A DNA stretch of 64,000 nt from Alphaproteobacteria bacterium. GTDB taxonomy: Bacteria > Pseudomonadota > Alphaproteobacteria > Sphingomonadales > Kordiimonadaceae. The position numbers were made by a program, and so were the translations under genes. This document shows, piece after piece, positions 38,855-47,597 of this stretch (positions are counted from its first letter, which is position 1; each line of letters opens with the position of its first letter). Under the pieces are notes generated by a model, which searched no databases, was not told the DNA's origin, and was given only the letters and a program-made list of their open reading frames with translations. The stretch lies in assembly GCA_021774695.1 (NCBI GenBank), contig JAJFIU010000147.1, positions 30,253 through 94,252 on the forward strand, given 5' to 3'.

Positions 38855-40037
38855 CGCTAACTGTTCCGCTTTTGTGATTATTGAGGTGCTGGCGTGCGAT
38901 AACTATTTTCTGCACGTCCGACGCGCCCTCATAGATGCGCAGCGCGCGTATTTCCCGGTACAATTCTTCCACTTTGACACCCCTGGTGACGCCGAGCGCA
39001 CCGAACATCTGCACTGCTTTGTCGATAACCAGTTGACTTTGGTCCGTGGCAAAAAGCTTCGCCATCGCTGCCTCGCGGGTGACACGGGTTTTTTTGACAT
39101 CTTTGGTCCAGGCGGAGCGGTAAACCAGTAAAGCTGATGCATCCACATCCAACGCCATTTCAGCCAGATGAGCTTGCGCAATTGGCATATCTGCCAACGT
39201 CTGGCCAAACATTTTGCGCGTAAGGGCGTGGCCGGTTGTTTCATCCAGTGCACGCCGTGCAAAACCAAGCGCCGCTGCGCCAACGGTTGACCTGAAAATA
39301 TCAAGCGTACCAAGTGCGGTACGCATACCCTTGCCGTGCTCACCAACGATATTTTGTGCCGGGATTGTGCAGTTGTCAAAACGCAGCCGCGCCAGCGGAT
39401 GAGGAGCGATAACATCAATGGTCTCAACAACACTGAACCCCGGCGTGTCGGCATCAACAATTATGGCCGAAACTTGGCCTGCGCCGCCTGGGTCTCGCGC
39501 GAACAAAGTATAAAAGTCGGCAATCCCGCCGTTTGAAATCCAGGTTTTTCCGCCGTTTGCTACATAGGTTTCGCCCACGCGTTCAAGCGTGGTGGACATA
39601 GCAGAGACATCAGACCCCGCATCAGGTTCTGACAGAGCAAACGCGGCGATTTTCTTGCCGGATGCAACTGCAGGCAAATAGGTCTGCTTGAGTTCGGGCG
39701 ATCCATAAAGGCTGATAGCGCCAGAACCCAGACCCTGCATCGCAAAGGCAAAATCAGCAAGGCCGGAATGGCGAGCCAGTGTTTCGCGGATAATACAAAG
39801 AGAACGCACATCCAGTTCCGGATAAACGCCGCCGTATTCGCCTGGCACTGTATATTTTAGCCAACCGCCAGCGCCCAGCGATGCAACCAAGCTGCGGCAG
39901 GTTTCTTCAATATTATTATCGTTTGCTTCACCCAAAATGGCGGGAAGCGTTCTCGCTGACCAATCGTCTAATTCACGGGCAAGCTTGCGGTGGGCATCGT
40001 CGAAAAAGGGCCAGTCTAGATAGCTGAAATCAGACAT
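38847..40037 (-). CDS. Acyl-CoA dehydrogenase
   Basis: 396 aa from the ATG at 40037 ([12 protein letters not shown]), one base after the marR1 stop. FAD-dependent acyl-CoA dehydrogenase fold: [18 protein letters not shown] (substrate/FAD signature), [13 protein letters not shown], and the C-terminal [20 protein letters not shown] containing the candidate catalytic Glu. An electron-transferring flavoprotein would be the partner; no etf genes are in the window. Context suggests it oxidises an alicyclic acyl-CoA formed after dearomatisation, but this is inferred. Confidence 0.9.
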   Translation of the reverse strand: MSDFSYLDWPFFDDAHRKLARELDDWSARTLPAILGEANDNNIEETCRSLVASLGAGGWLKYTVPGEYGGVYPELDVRSLCIIRETLARHSGLADFAFAMQGLGSGAISLYGSPELKQTYLPAVASGKKIAAFALSEPDAGSDVSAMSTTLERVGETYVANGGKTWISNGGIADFYTLFARDPGGAGQVSAIIVDADTPGFSVVETIDVIAPHPLARLRFDNCTIPAQNIVGEHGKGMRTALGTLDIFRSTVGAAALGFARRALDETTGHALTRKMFGQTLADMPIAQAHLAEMALDVDASALLVYRSAWTKDVKKTRVTREAAMAKLFATDQSQLVIDKAVQMFGALGVTRGVKVEELYREIRALRIYEGASDVQKIVIARQHLNNHKSGTVSDV

Positions 40038-40038
40038 A

Positions 40039-40515
40039 TTATTTATCATCCTTTGACGGTTTGCTACCACTTAGTAATTCAGGTTTAAGAAGTGTCAAAA
40101 TCTCACCCAATTCTCTGTGTTTTTGATCGTTGAGTTCATTAAAAATTGAGTGAATCCATTGTTCGTGCGCTGCCGCCATTTCATCGAACAACAGTTTACC
40201 TTCATCGGACAACGAATAATTGATCGCGCGCGCATCTTTACTGTCCGGCCGTCGCAGGACCAGCCCCTCTTTAACCAGCCGGGACATAACTTGTGTCGTG
40301 TTTCCGTCGCTGACAAAAAGTTGTCGCGCGAGCTCTCCTGCGCGCAGGCCATTGCGTTTGCTGCGGTCGAGCGCGGATAATACATCAAATCTGGAAATGG
40401 ACATGTCGAATTGAACGCGCAGTCGGGCATCAACATCTTTTTTGATCGCGCTTGTCATGGTCAACAATGTTAGCCAGCTTTTGATGGGGCTGGTTTCTCG
40501 AATTTCTTTAACCAT
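40039..40515 (-). CDS. MarR family transcriptional regulator (first)
   Basis: 158 aa winged-helix repressor-like protein. The HTH is in [24 protein letters not shown] and the wing in [19 protein letters not shown], with the DxR motif. It leads the acyl-CoA dehydrogenase-ridA-monooxygenase unit and ends 1 bp before the dehydrogenase start. The perfect palindrome at 40547-40566 lies about 32 bp upstream, so autoregulation of the operon by an aromatic-CoA ligand is the likely arrangement; MarR proteins of aromatic CoA pathways commonly respond to the CoA thioester. Confidence 0.9.
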   Translation of the reverse strand: MVKEIRETSPIKSWLTLLTMTSAIKKDVDARLRVQFDMSISRFDVLSALDRSKRNGLRAGELARQLFVSDGNTTQVMSRLVKEGLVLRRPDSKDARAINYSLSDEGKLLFDEMAAAHEQWIHSIFNELNDQKHRELGEILTLLKPELLSGSKPSKDDK

Positions 40516-40546
40516 TTTGAGTGCTCTATTAACAAGTATTAAAGCA

Positions 40547-40566
40547 TTAGTTTATATATAAACTAA
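40547..40566. promoter_or_regulatory. Perfect 20-bp palindrome, candidate MarR operator
   Basis: TTAGTTTATATATAAACTAA is perfectly symmetric and sits about 32 bp upstream of marR1. Its 12-bp core TTTATATATAAA recurs at 40617-40628. Size and position fit a MarR-dimer site overlapping the marR1 promoter. Confidence 0.65.
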
Positions 40567-40616
40567 AAAATGTCAAGATGCACCGTGTATCCCTGTATAG
40601 AACATAAATCCTAATA

Positions 40617-40628
40617 TTTATATATAAA
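40617..40628. promoter_or_regulatory. Second copy of the MarR-operator core
   Basis: TTTATATATAAA repeats the core of the 40547-40566 palindrome with a centre-to-centre distance of 66 bp. The flanks are not symmetric. It lies 42 bp past the marR2 stop; it may be a second, weaker site allowing cooperative binding or looping. Confidence 0.5.
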
Positions 40629-40670
40629 CAAAATTGATAAACGCTAACCACCGGCTGGTTTTAAATCTGC

Positions 40671-41168
40671 TTACAGTCCAGGTTTCAGGCTATAGGGGTT
40701 GCGGCCCAGATTTTCTCTGATTTTTTTGAGAGTTTCAGTAAATATTTCCATATCGTCGGCGTCGATATTTCTGGTAGCCGCTGCATGGATATTTGACCAA
40801 ATTACAAGTGCCGCTTCCAAGGCTCTATCGCCTTTTTTAGTCAACGACACACGGACGATGCGCTTGTCTTTTTTCCAGGGCGTTCGCACCAGCAGCTGTT
40901 CGCGTTCCATTCGTTCCAGCATTCGGGTCACGGTAGAAATTTTGATCACCCCGCGACGCGCTATTTCAGACACCGTGCTGTTGTTTTTGTCTCCCAGAAT
41001 CGCCAAAATTCGCCACTGCGTTTGGTCCATGCCAATTGACTGTACGGCGTTTGACATCTCGTTGGCATAGGTCGCTGATGTGCGGTTCAAGTTGTAAAGC
41101 GGAAAATCATCCAACTTGAAATCTATGTCGTCGGATGAAAACTCTTTCTCGTCGGATAAATTTGTCAT
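40671..41168 (-). CDS. MarR family transcriptional regulator (second)
   Basis: 165 aa, clearly diverged from the first MarR. It has an acidic N-terminal extension (DEKEFSSDDIDFKLDD), the HTH STVSEIARRGVIKISTVTRMLERM and the wing PWKKDKRIVRVSLTKKG. It is the third gene after iorA-iorB, 24 bp from iorB, so it probably controls the iorAB transcript. Two MarR proteins guarding adjacent operons suggests two inducers in one pathway. No ligand can be deduced. Confidence 0.88.
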   Translation of the reverse strand: MTNLSDEKEFSSDDIDFKLDDFPLYNLNRTSATYANEMSNAVQSIGMDQTQWRILAILGDKNNSTVSEIARRGVIKISTVTRMLERMEREQLLVRTPWKKDKRIVRVSLTKKGDRALEAALVIWSNIHAAATRNIDADDMEIFTETLKKIRENLGRNPYSLKPGL

Positions 41169-41192
41169 CGCTCAGGCCTTACACTGATAGGA

Positions 41193-42722
41193 TTAAAGGG
41201 AATTGAAGTTGAGTGCATTGAGTTCGCCCGCAAATGTGACGCCTTCTTCATCCTTTAAAGCTGCAGCCTTTAGCCGAGCAATTATTTCTGCGGCATTTCC
41301 AGTTTCCTTGGCTGAGGCACAGACATCCATAATGCGTGAATAATTGCTCAGGCCGCGGGCATGGGTGTCGCCGTAGCCTTTTATCAATCGTTGCAATCCA
41401 GCCATTTCAACGGCAAGTGAATAGTCTTCCTGAGCGGCAGTATCGATTGCGATGAGCCAGCTTTCAATTCGTTGGGTTTCGCGCGAAAATCGCAGGCTAT
41501 GTTTGCGCAGCCAGGACATCCGGCCGATCGAATGCAGCAACAAAAACCCACCAAGTTTGGTCGTCGATACCCGGCGGCCTTTGCTGAACAAAAAGCCACT
41601 GACTTTCCTTATAGCAGGGCTGGAAAGTGCAAATTTTCCCAACCGGGCTGGCAATATTTCGGCAATTTCCTCCAGCCGCGGGTGCATAAATTCGGACACA
41701 TCAACAATTTGGCCAGCGTCTGCTTTAACTTCACTGCGAAACCGGTCAAAACGATCAGATCTGGTTTTCAGGTCAGCGATACGAACGATGTCATCATATG
41801 CCATGGCCAGTGCAAGATAACGTGCCGTTTCATTGGTTAATTGCCACTTCTTACTCTCGCCGCCCGACAGCTTATCTGCGGCGTATACCCGTGTCAGCCG
41901 GTCCAAATACAGGTCGGCATAGCCAATACCCTGGAAATCGACCAGTTTTTTCAAGCCTTCGCGGATGAAATAATGGGCATGGGGCGGAAAGTCATTTTCC
42001 ATCCGGATAAGCAATTTTGACACAGCGTCTGCGTGCTTTTGTCGGGGCTCTGTAGTGTCATCCAAATCGGCTTTAGCGACTTGTTTTTGCCGCGCCGCAT
42101 CAAACCCCAGCTGAAAGCCTTTCAGGTTCGATTGCACAGCTTTGTTTGTGGCAGCAATTGTCGCCTCAAAGTCGGCGCGCTTGAACGGCAAGGCTGCAGA
42201 CCCCGCTAATGCACCAAACAATACTGAACTGATAACCGAGCCAACCGACCGTGCTGCCGCGTCCATATCAAAACAAATAAATTCACCAGCAGTTTCTTCG
42301 GCGAGCCTCTGGATTTCATCTACGGATTGCCGTCCGTCGCCCATTTCCTGTTTTTCCGAAATTGCATAATCGCGGTGGTTGGAGGCAATGAAGTTGGTGT
42401 GCCTGCTAACAAAGCCCCGAATAAGTGCGCGCCCCGCTTCAATCATTTCAGACGCGATAACAATATCAACGTCGCCGGGAACCGGAGTTAGGGCAAGAAT
42501 GGGCTTTTTACCGGCTTGCTCAGCCAAATGCGCAGGAAACAGTTCGATGTAATAAATCGTTGCGCCAGTACGCTGGGCGACACCTGGGACAGACGTATAC
42601 TGAGCTATATAGCCTTGGCTGTCTGCCAGGTCCAAAATCCATTTTGAAAGAACGCCGCCGCCTTGGCCCCCCATGGCAATAATCGCAATGTTGATAGGTT
42701 TATCTGTGGATAAATTGGCCAT
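41193..42722 (-). CDS. iorB: Indolepyruvate:ferredoxin oxidoreductase, beta subunit with C-terminal extension
   Basis: 509 aa. The N-terminal ~190 residues are the gamma-type domain of 2-oxoacid:ferredoxin oxidoreductases (IAIIAMGGQGGGVLSKWI, QYTSVPGVAQRTGATIYYIE). The remaining ~300 residues are the helical extension found in long proteobacterial IorB proteins (DFQGIGYADLYLDRL, GGFLLLHSIGRMSW, LIKGYGDTHARG). With IorA it converts arylpyruvates such as indolepyruvate to aryl-acetyl-CoA, reducing ferredoxin. It begins 2 bp after the iorA stop. Confidence 0.88.
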   Translation of the reverse strand: MANLSTDKPINIAIIAMGGQGGGVLSKWILDLADSQGYIAQYTSVPGVAQRTGATIYYIELFPAHLAEQAGKKPILALTPVPGDVDIVIASEMIEAGRALIRGFVSRHTNFIASNHRDYAISEKQEMGDGRQSVDEIQRLAEETAGEFICFDMDAAARSVGSVISSVLFGALAGSAALPFKRADFEATIAATNKAVQSNLKGFQLGFDAARQKQVAKADLDDTTEPRQKHADAVSKLLIRMENDFPPHAHYFIREGLKKLVDFQGIGYADLYLDRLTRVYAADKLSGGESKKWQLTNETARYLALAMAYDDIVRIADLKTRSDRFDRFRSEVKADAGQIVDVSEFMHPRLEEIAEILPARLGKFALSSPAIRKVSGFLFSKGRRVSTTKLGGFLLLHSIGRMSWLRKHSLRFSRETQRIESWLIAIDTAAQEDYSLAVEMAGLQRLIKGYGDTHARGLSNYSRIMDVCASAKETGNAAEIIARLKAAALKDEEGVTFAGELNALNFNSL

Positions 42723-42724
42723 AT

Positions 42725-44875
42725 TTACATGTCCCCAAACGAATAGTTTGCGTGTTTTTTATCCACGCGCCGCTGCAAGGAGCGGATGACAAGATTACGG
42801 AATTTGCTGAAAAGTCTGTCCCGAAGCGTTGGGTTGTAAATAAGGTCGGCCCGGTAAAATGATGGGCACAATACGGCGGCGTGAGACACCTCGCCGCACA
42901 CCCCGCACCCAACACAATCATTATTCACATAAGCCACGGGATCTTCGCGCAAAGGATCGGGGTTGTCTTTAATGGTAAGTGATGGGCACCCTGATAACCG
43001 AATACAGGCGTGGTCACCTGTGCAAGTATCAGAATCAACGCCGAAACGAGACCTCACAACCCGCTTGCCGTCGGCAATCCTTTTGTTTCTGATCGGTTTT
43101 TCCCGCCGCTCCCGGTTGAGCATACACTCACTTTCGGCAATGATAACCTTGGGGCCTTTTTCGCCGGTGGTCATCGCTTCTGTCAGCGTACGCATCATGG
43201 CGCCAATGTCATAGGTTACGACAGTTCGTTGCCACTTTATGCCCAGCCCTGCGATGGCTTTGCTGATCGGATTTTTTGTGCTTTTTTTGCTGTTTTCGGC
43301 ACGTGAGGACAGGATATCCTGGCCGCCGGTAGCCGCGCTGTAGCCATTGTCTACAATGACCAGAATATTATCATTTTTGTTGAAAACTGCGTTGCCGACA
43401 CCGCTGGTAAGGCCGTTATGCCAAAAGCCACCATCGCCCATTATCGAGATTGTTCGCTGGCTGGTTTCGGTATTGAACGCTGAAGCTCCGGACCAACCGA
43501 GACCGTAGCCCATGGTGGTGTTGCCGATATTGAACGGCGGTAATATGGAGAATAAGTGGCAGCCAATATCGCAGCTTACATGAATGTTGCCCAGCTGGCG
43601 CTGTACCAGCTTCATGGCGGTGAAAATCGGTCGTTCCGGGCAGCCAGTGCAGAAGCCGGACGGACGGTTTGGTACCGTATCGATGAGGACTTGCTGGCTG
43701 TCTTCCGGCAAAGAAAATGTCGATACCGCTGTGGTTTTGATAAGGTCAGGCGCGTGTTGCGTAAAGAATTTCCGTAAGCCCTCGCAAACAACCTGTCCAG
43801 TGTATTCCCCGGCCATCGGCAACATGTCCTTGCCGTGCACCTTGGTGGAGATGTCCTCGCGCCGGAGGATCGTGCATATGGCTTGCTCCAGATATTCTGG
43901 CTGGCCTTCTTCCACGATCAGTATGGATTTTTTGTCAATGCAAAAGCCAGCAACCTCATCGCTGAGCAGCGGATAGGTTACGTTAAGACAGTAGATCGGA
44001 ATATCGGTTTCGCCGTAATGGTCCGCAAGGCCCAGGATGGCTAGCGCCCTCATCAATGTATTATAGAGACCACCCTGAACGATGATCCCGTGCTGGGCCA
44101 CATGGCCACCAAAAAATTCATTTAATTTATGGCTGCGGATAAACTCAATCGCAGCTGGCCAGCGTTGCTCTACTTTTTCCTTTTCGTGAACAAAGTTCGA
44201 AGGCGGCAATACAACCCGGTCATAGTCCCTGACCGGATTTTCCATGGCATCGCGCAGTTTGAAACTGGGGCGAACATTGTCTTTGGTTTTGAACGAGCCG
44301 TGCACATGGCAGGCCCGGATGCGCAGTTCCAACATCACAGGTGTGCTTGAGGCTTCTGATAGTTCAAACCCCTTTTCTACCATATCGGTAATCGAGGTAA
44401 GGTTGGGTCTGGGGTCCAGCAGCCACATCTGCGATTTCATGGCAAAGGCATGGCTGCGCTCCTGCATGATCGACGAACCTTCGCCGTAATCCTCGCCGAC
44501 AATGATCAACGCGCCGCCCATGACGCCGCTTGACGAAACGCTGGCAAGCGCGTCTGAAGCTACGTTAGTGCCAACGGTTGATTTCCAGGTTACAGCGCCG
44601 CGCAGCGGGTAATTGACCGATGCCGCCAGCATTGCAGCCGCCGCCGCTTCTGATGCGCTGGCTTCGAAATGAATACCTAGGCCTAACAGGATATCTTCGG
44701 CGTCAGCAAGAACATCCATCAGATGAGAAATTGGGGCGCCTTGGTAGCCGCCCACGTAAGAAACGCCAGACTGCAAAAGGGCTTTGGTAACAGCGAGAAT
44801 ACCTTCGCCTTTAAACTCGTCTCCAAGCCCCAAATTCAGGGTTTCGACCTCTTTGGCAAATGATCTTTCAGCCAT
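42725..44875 (-). CDS. iorA: Indolepyruvate:ferredoxin oxidoreductase, alpha subunit
   Basis: 716 aa with the IorA architecture. The N-terminal pyrimidine-binding domain shows SYVGGYQGAPISHLMD and FEASASEAAAAAML. The thiamine diphosphate domain is at about residues 420-600 (GDGGFWHNGLTSGVGNAVF, LVIVDNGYSAATGGQD). The C-terminal ferredoxin-like part contains CVGCGVCGEVSHAAVLCP. It performs oxidative decarboxylation of arylpyruvates with CoA and ferredoxin. First gene of the iorA-iorB-marR2 unit. The upstream 129 bp contain a short palindrome TTGAATTCAA (44900-44909) that might serve a regulator. Confidence 0.92.
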   Translation of the reverse strand: MAERSFAKEVETLNLGLGDEFKGEGILAVTKALLQSGVSYVGGYQGAPISHLMDVLADAEDILLGLGIHFEASASEAAAAAMLAASVNYPLRGAVTWKSTVGTNVASDALASVSSSGVMGGALIIVGEDYGEGSSIMQERSHAFAMKSQMWLLDPRPNLTSITDMVEKGFELSEASSTPVMLELRIRACHVHGSFKTKDNVRPSFKLRDAMENPVRDYDRVVLPPSNFVHEKEKVEQRWPAAIEFIRSHKLNEFFGGHVAQHGIIVQGGLYNTLMRALAILGLADHYGETDIPIYCLNVTYPLLSDEVAGFCIDKKSILIVEEGQPEYLEQAICTILRREDISTKVHGKDMLPMAGEYTGQVVCEGLRKFFTQHAPDLIKTTAVSTFSLPEDSQQVLIDTVPNRPSGFCTGCPERPIFTAMKLVQRQLGNIHVSCDIGCHLFSILPPFNIGNTTMGYGLGWSGASAFNTETSQRTISIMGDGGFWHNGLTSGVGNAVFNKNDNILVIVDNGYSAATGGQDILSSRAENSKKSTKNPISKAIAGLGIKWQRTVVTYDIGAMMRTLTEAMTTGEKGPKVIIAESECMLNRERREKPIRNKRIADGKRVVRSRFGVDSDTCTGDHACIRLSGCPSLTIKDNPDPLREDPVAYVNNDCVGCGVCGEVSHAAVLCPSFYRADLIYNPTLRDRLFSKFRNLVIRSLQRRVDKKHANYSFGDM

Positions 44876-45004
44876 AACTCAAGCCCCGCCTCACGTTTAT
44901 TGAATTCAACAAGACGGGTTTAGGGTAAGTATTTTATTTGCAAAATCAAATGAAAAACAAACTAAATGATCGAATTTTTGTTGCCAACCTTATCTGTTCC
45001 AATC

Positions 45005-47449
45005 TCAATCGTTATTAGTCAGAGCCTCAATTGCCTCGTTCAGCCGATCATTGAATTTGGCTGTATCAGCGCTGCCGTATGCGCTTTTCGCACGGACACT
45101 GGCGCTCGCTAGCGCATTCAATAGATCCGCCTTCGCCGCTTTGCTAGCTACTGGGTCGGTGCTGCCAATGCGCTCAATCCAGATGGGCGATGAATGGGCG
45201 AACGGGTAGCTATCCATACCTGGCCAAGCCATTTCGCCGCCGTAGGCACGTGCTGCGATCCAGCCGCCCGCCGGCAAATCGACAGTACCGCTAAAGCTTT
45301 TCTTCTCGCCCGCGCCGATGCCGCCGCTTTCCCAAACAACCTTGCCGTTTACAACAACTTCGACTGTTTCAACTGTCACTGCTGACGTCAGGTCGATCGA
45401 CCATTTTTGCGCGCCGGACATCGTAATTCCGCCGGGGCTAACATTATTGTTCACCGTGAATAGAAGTGCAGGCGCGTTGGTAACGAATGTTTCGCCTAGG
45501 CGCACTTTATCAATCACATTGTCCCACGTGGGTTTTTGGTCGCCGACATGTGCGTACACTCTCGCCGAACCCGGTGCGGGTGTGCGGTGAAAATCAGCGA
45601 AACTATCAGTGCCCGCCATCGCCGTGACGGGCTTGCCAATGTTTAACAATCGGTACCATAGCTCAGATGTGCCGAGCTCATCGGTCCAAGCACAGACAAT
45701 CTCAATGCCCAGTGTGTCTGATAGTATCGCATCCGAAACAAACTCCAGCGGAATGCTGGACAGATTGTCGGGGAGGAAGGGATCGATATTTTTGGCAACC
45801 GGATGGACATAGGTGGCGATGCCTTCTTTGCCTGCCATGAAATCAAGAACTTCGCTGTTCGAGCGATCAACGCTGGCAAGGCGCGGATACACCGAGCTTG
45901 GGCCCCAGTGCCATGGTCGGTATTCATCGGCAATGCCCACAAGACCAATATGCCCGTGGAAGTGCGACCTTACCTCTTGGCCCATGTGGGCAGTATTGCC
46001 TCGCTCCGTCGTTACTTTATCGGCGGCGAATGGTCGGTCAATAAGCCGGGTGTGAAGGTTAGCCAGAAGCGGGGCGCCTACTGTAAGGTTTTCGCCGTCA
46101 AGCAATGGCTTGAGGTCGTTGGGAACCAGCCTGTAAGGGCCGTCATAATTCAGGTGGAAATGATAGTCAGCAGACGCATATCCATCTGCTGCTGCGTTCC
46201 AAATTTCTCCAATTGATAGCTCAATTTCTGTTGCGGCATCGTCGCCCAAATCAATTGTTTGGCGGTTTGACATGGTCATCAGGCCGTTAACCGCAGTGAC
46301 GGTGATAGCGCCCATAGGCACCTCAAGTTCAACAGTGCCGTCTGAATAGAAATAATTCATGCCGTTTTGGCCATCAAAATAGATGCCGCCTGATTGCGGT
46401 ACAATGGGATGACCGTTTGCATCTAACACCGAAAGGCGAGCCGGGCTGGTTTTGCCCTCTTTGACAGTTTTTATCGTTACTTTGTGGCGTGGCTCGCCCC
46501 AATCCCGGCTTTTAACTGCAACTTCCTCTACACCGCCGCCGTATGCAGATGTACGCATCAGGCGATACTGCTGGTTTTCGTCTGGCTCGGAGAAATAGAT
46601 AGCCTCTCCGTCACTGCTCCAAGTTGGCGTCAGCGCATAGCGGGTGCCCGCTGTCAGTTTGCTAGGGAAATCTGGTTGGTTTACATCCATACTGAACAAG
46701 CGGTAATCGTCAATTTCAGGCAGCGTCACAACGATAGTTTGTTCGGTTGGGTGCACATCAGCCATTAAATGCGCGGATATGCCAGTGGTATAAATCGGCA
46801 CGTCTGTACCCTTGGTAAACGACCGATAGCGCAGATGTTTCTCGGAAAAGCCTGCCAGATGCACGTAAACCATGCCGGTGCCATCTGCTAGCAGCCGCGC
46901 ATTTCGCTCGACGCCATCCAGGTCGGTCACTTGTTCTCGGTTGTTGGTCAGCAGGTGCTGCCGCCAGATATTCAGCGTGCCCCCAATACCAGAGGTGAAA
47001 TAAATATACTCGCCGTCCGGTGAAAAGATCGGGTCCAGCTCAATGGTATTGGTATTGATGGTGGTTTCCCGGTCGCTTTTTAGGTCGAGTATTACAATGC
47101 CGGTGTCAGCGCCGTTATCGCGAATGAACGTCAGCTGCTTGCCGTCCGGTGACCACCTTGGCCGGGCATCCACATCTTTGGTGGCAGTAATGCGTGTTGC
47201 CCCGCCGCTGGACAAGTCAAGTATCCAGATATACCCCTGATCTGCGAATGCGAGGTTTTTGCTGTCCGGTGATGTTGCAGGATCGATGGGCCCTGATGTG
47301 AGGCTCGGAAACTCATGACCTTCCAGGTAAACATGGTGGCCGAAACCTTCAACTTTCGGGTAACGATTTGTCCACTGTGCAGACGCGGTGCTCGCCAAAA
47401 ACAGGCTAGTGCAAATCAATACTGCATATTTAAAAGTATAACTTATCAT
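45005..47449 (-). CDS. Exported TolB-like propeller plus CehA/McbA-type metallohydrolase
   Basis: 814 aa with a signal peptide cleaved near TASA-QWTN. Residues about 40-330 contain TolB/WD40-like beta-propeller repeats (PRWSPDGKQLTFIRD, DPIFSPDGEYIYFTSG, TPTWSSDGEAIYFSE). After a carbohydrate-binding-like middle domain, residues about 455-700 form a PHP-like metallohydrolase: ADYHFHLNYDG (HxH), EVRSHFHGHIGL, IATYVHPV and AGTDSFADFH, the pattern of the CehA/McbA group named for carbaryl and microcin enzymes. Predicted periplasmic or surface hydrolase; substrate unknown. It is a single gene divergent from the ferredoxin reductase at 47598. Confidence 0.8.
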   Translation of the reverse strand: MISYTFKYAVLICTSLFLASTASAQWTNRYPKVEGFGHHVYLEGHEFPSLTSGPIDPATSPDSKNLAFADQGYIWILDLSSGGATRITATKDVDARPRWSPDGKQLTFIRDNGADTGIVILDLKSDRETTINTNTIELDPIFSPDGEYIYFTSGIGGTLNIWRQHLLTNNREQVTDLDGVERNARLLADGTGMVYVHLAGFSEKHLRYRSFTKGTDVPIYTTGISAHLMADVHPTEQTIVVTLPEIDDYRLFSMDVNQPDFPSKLTAGTRYALTPTWSSDGEAIYFSEPDENQQYRLMRTSAYGGGVEEVAVKSRDWGEPRHKVTIKTVKEGKTSPARLSVLDANGHPIVPQSGGIYFDGQNGMNYFYSDGTVELEVPMGAITVTAVNGLMTMSNRQTIDLGDDAATEIELSIGEIWNAAADGYASADYHFHLNYDGPYRLVPNDLKPLLDGENLTVGAPLLANLHTRLIDRPFAADKVTTERGNTAHMGQEVRSHFHGHIGLVGIADEYRPWHWGPSSVYPRLASVDRSNSEVLDFMAGKEGIATYVHPVAKNIDPFLPDNLSSIPLEFVSDAILSDTLGIEIVCAWTDELGTSELWYRLLNIGKPVTAMAGTDSFADFHRTPAPGSARVYAHVGDQKPTWDNVIDKVRLGETFVTNAPALLFTVNNNVSPGGITMSGAQKWSIDLTSAVTVETVEVVVNGKVVWESGGIGAGEKKSFSGTVDLPAGGWIAARAYGGEMAWPGMDSYPFAHSSPIWIERIGSTDPVASKAAKADLLNALASASVRAKSAYGSADTAKFNDRLNEAIEALTNND

Positions 47450-47597
47450 CGGTCGCTCCCCTATGTCCCTGATCTGATCATAGCCTGAGTAGCGATCTAT
47501 ACAAGGAGTGCCTTTTGTCCGGCGTTTAGCGGAAAATAACTCTGTCGGCCCTACGGATGTGATTATATACTTGCTTGGAAACGAATGAGGCTAAACG

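Noticed and set aside
42705..42767. Perfect DnaA box TGTGGATAA (42705-42713) and near-box TTATCCACG (42759-42767) close together
   Set aside because: Both lie inside coding sequence (start of iorB, end of iorA) and are explained by the codons; no AT-rich element or further boxes surround them.
44900..44909. TTGAATTCAA palindrome upstream of iorA as a MarR2 operator
   Set aside because: Only 10 bp, contains an EcoRI-like core that is common by chance, and shares nothing with the palindromes at 40547 and 40617.
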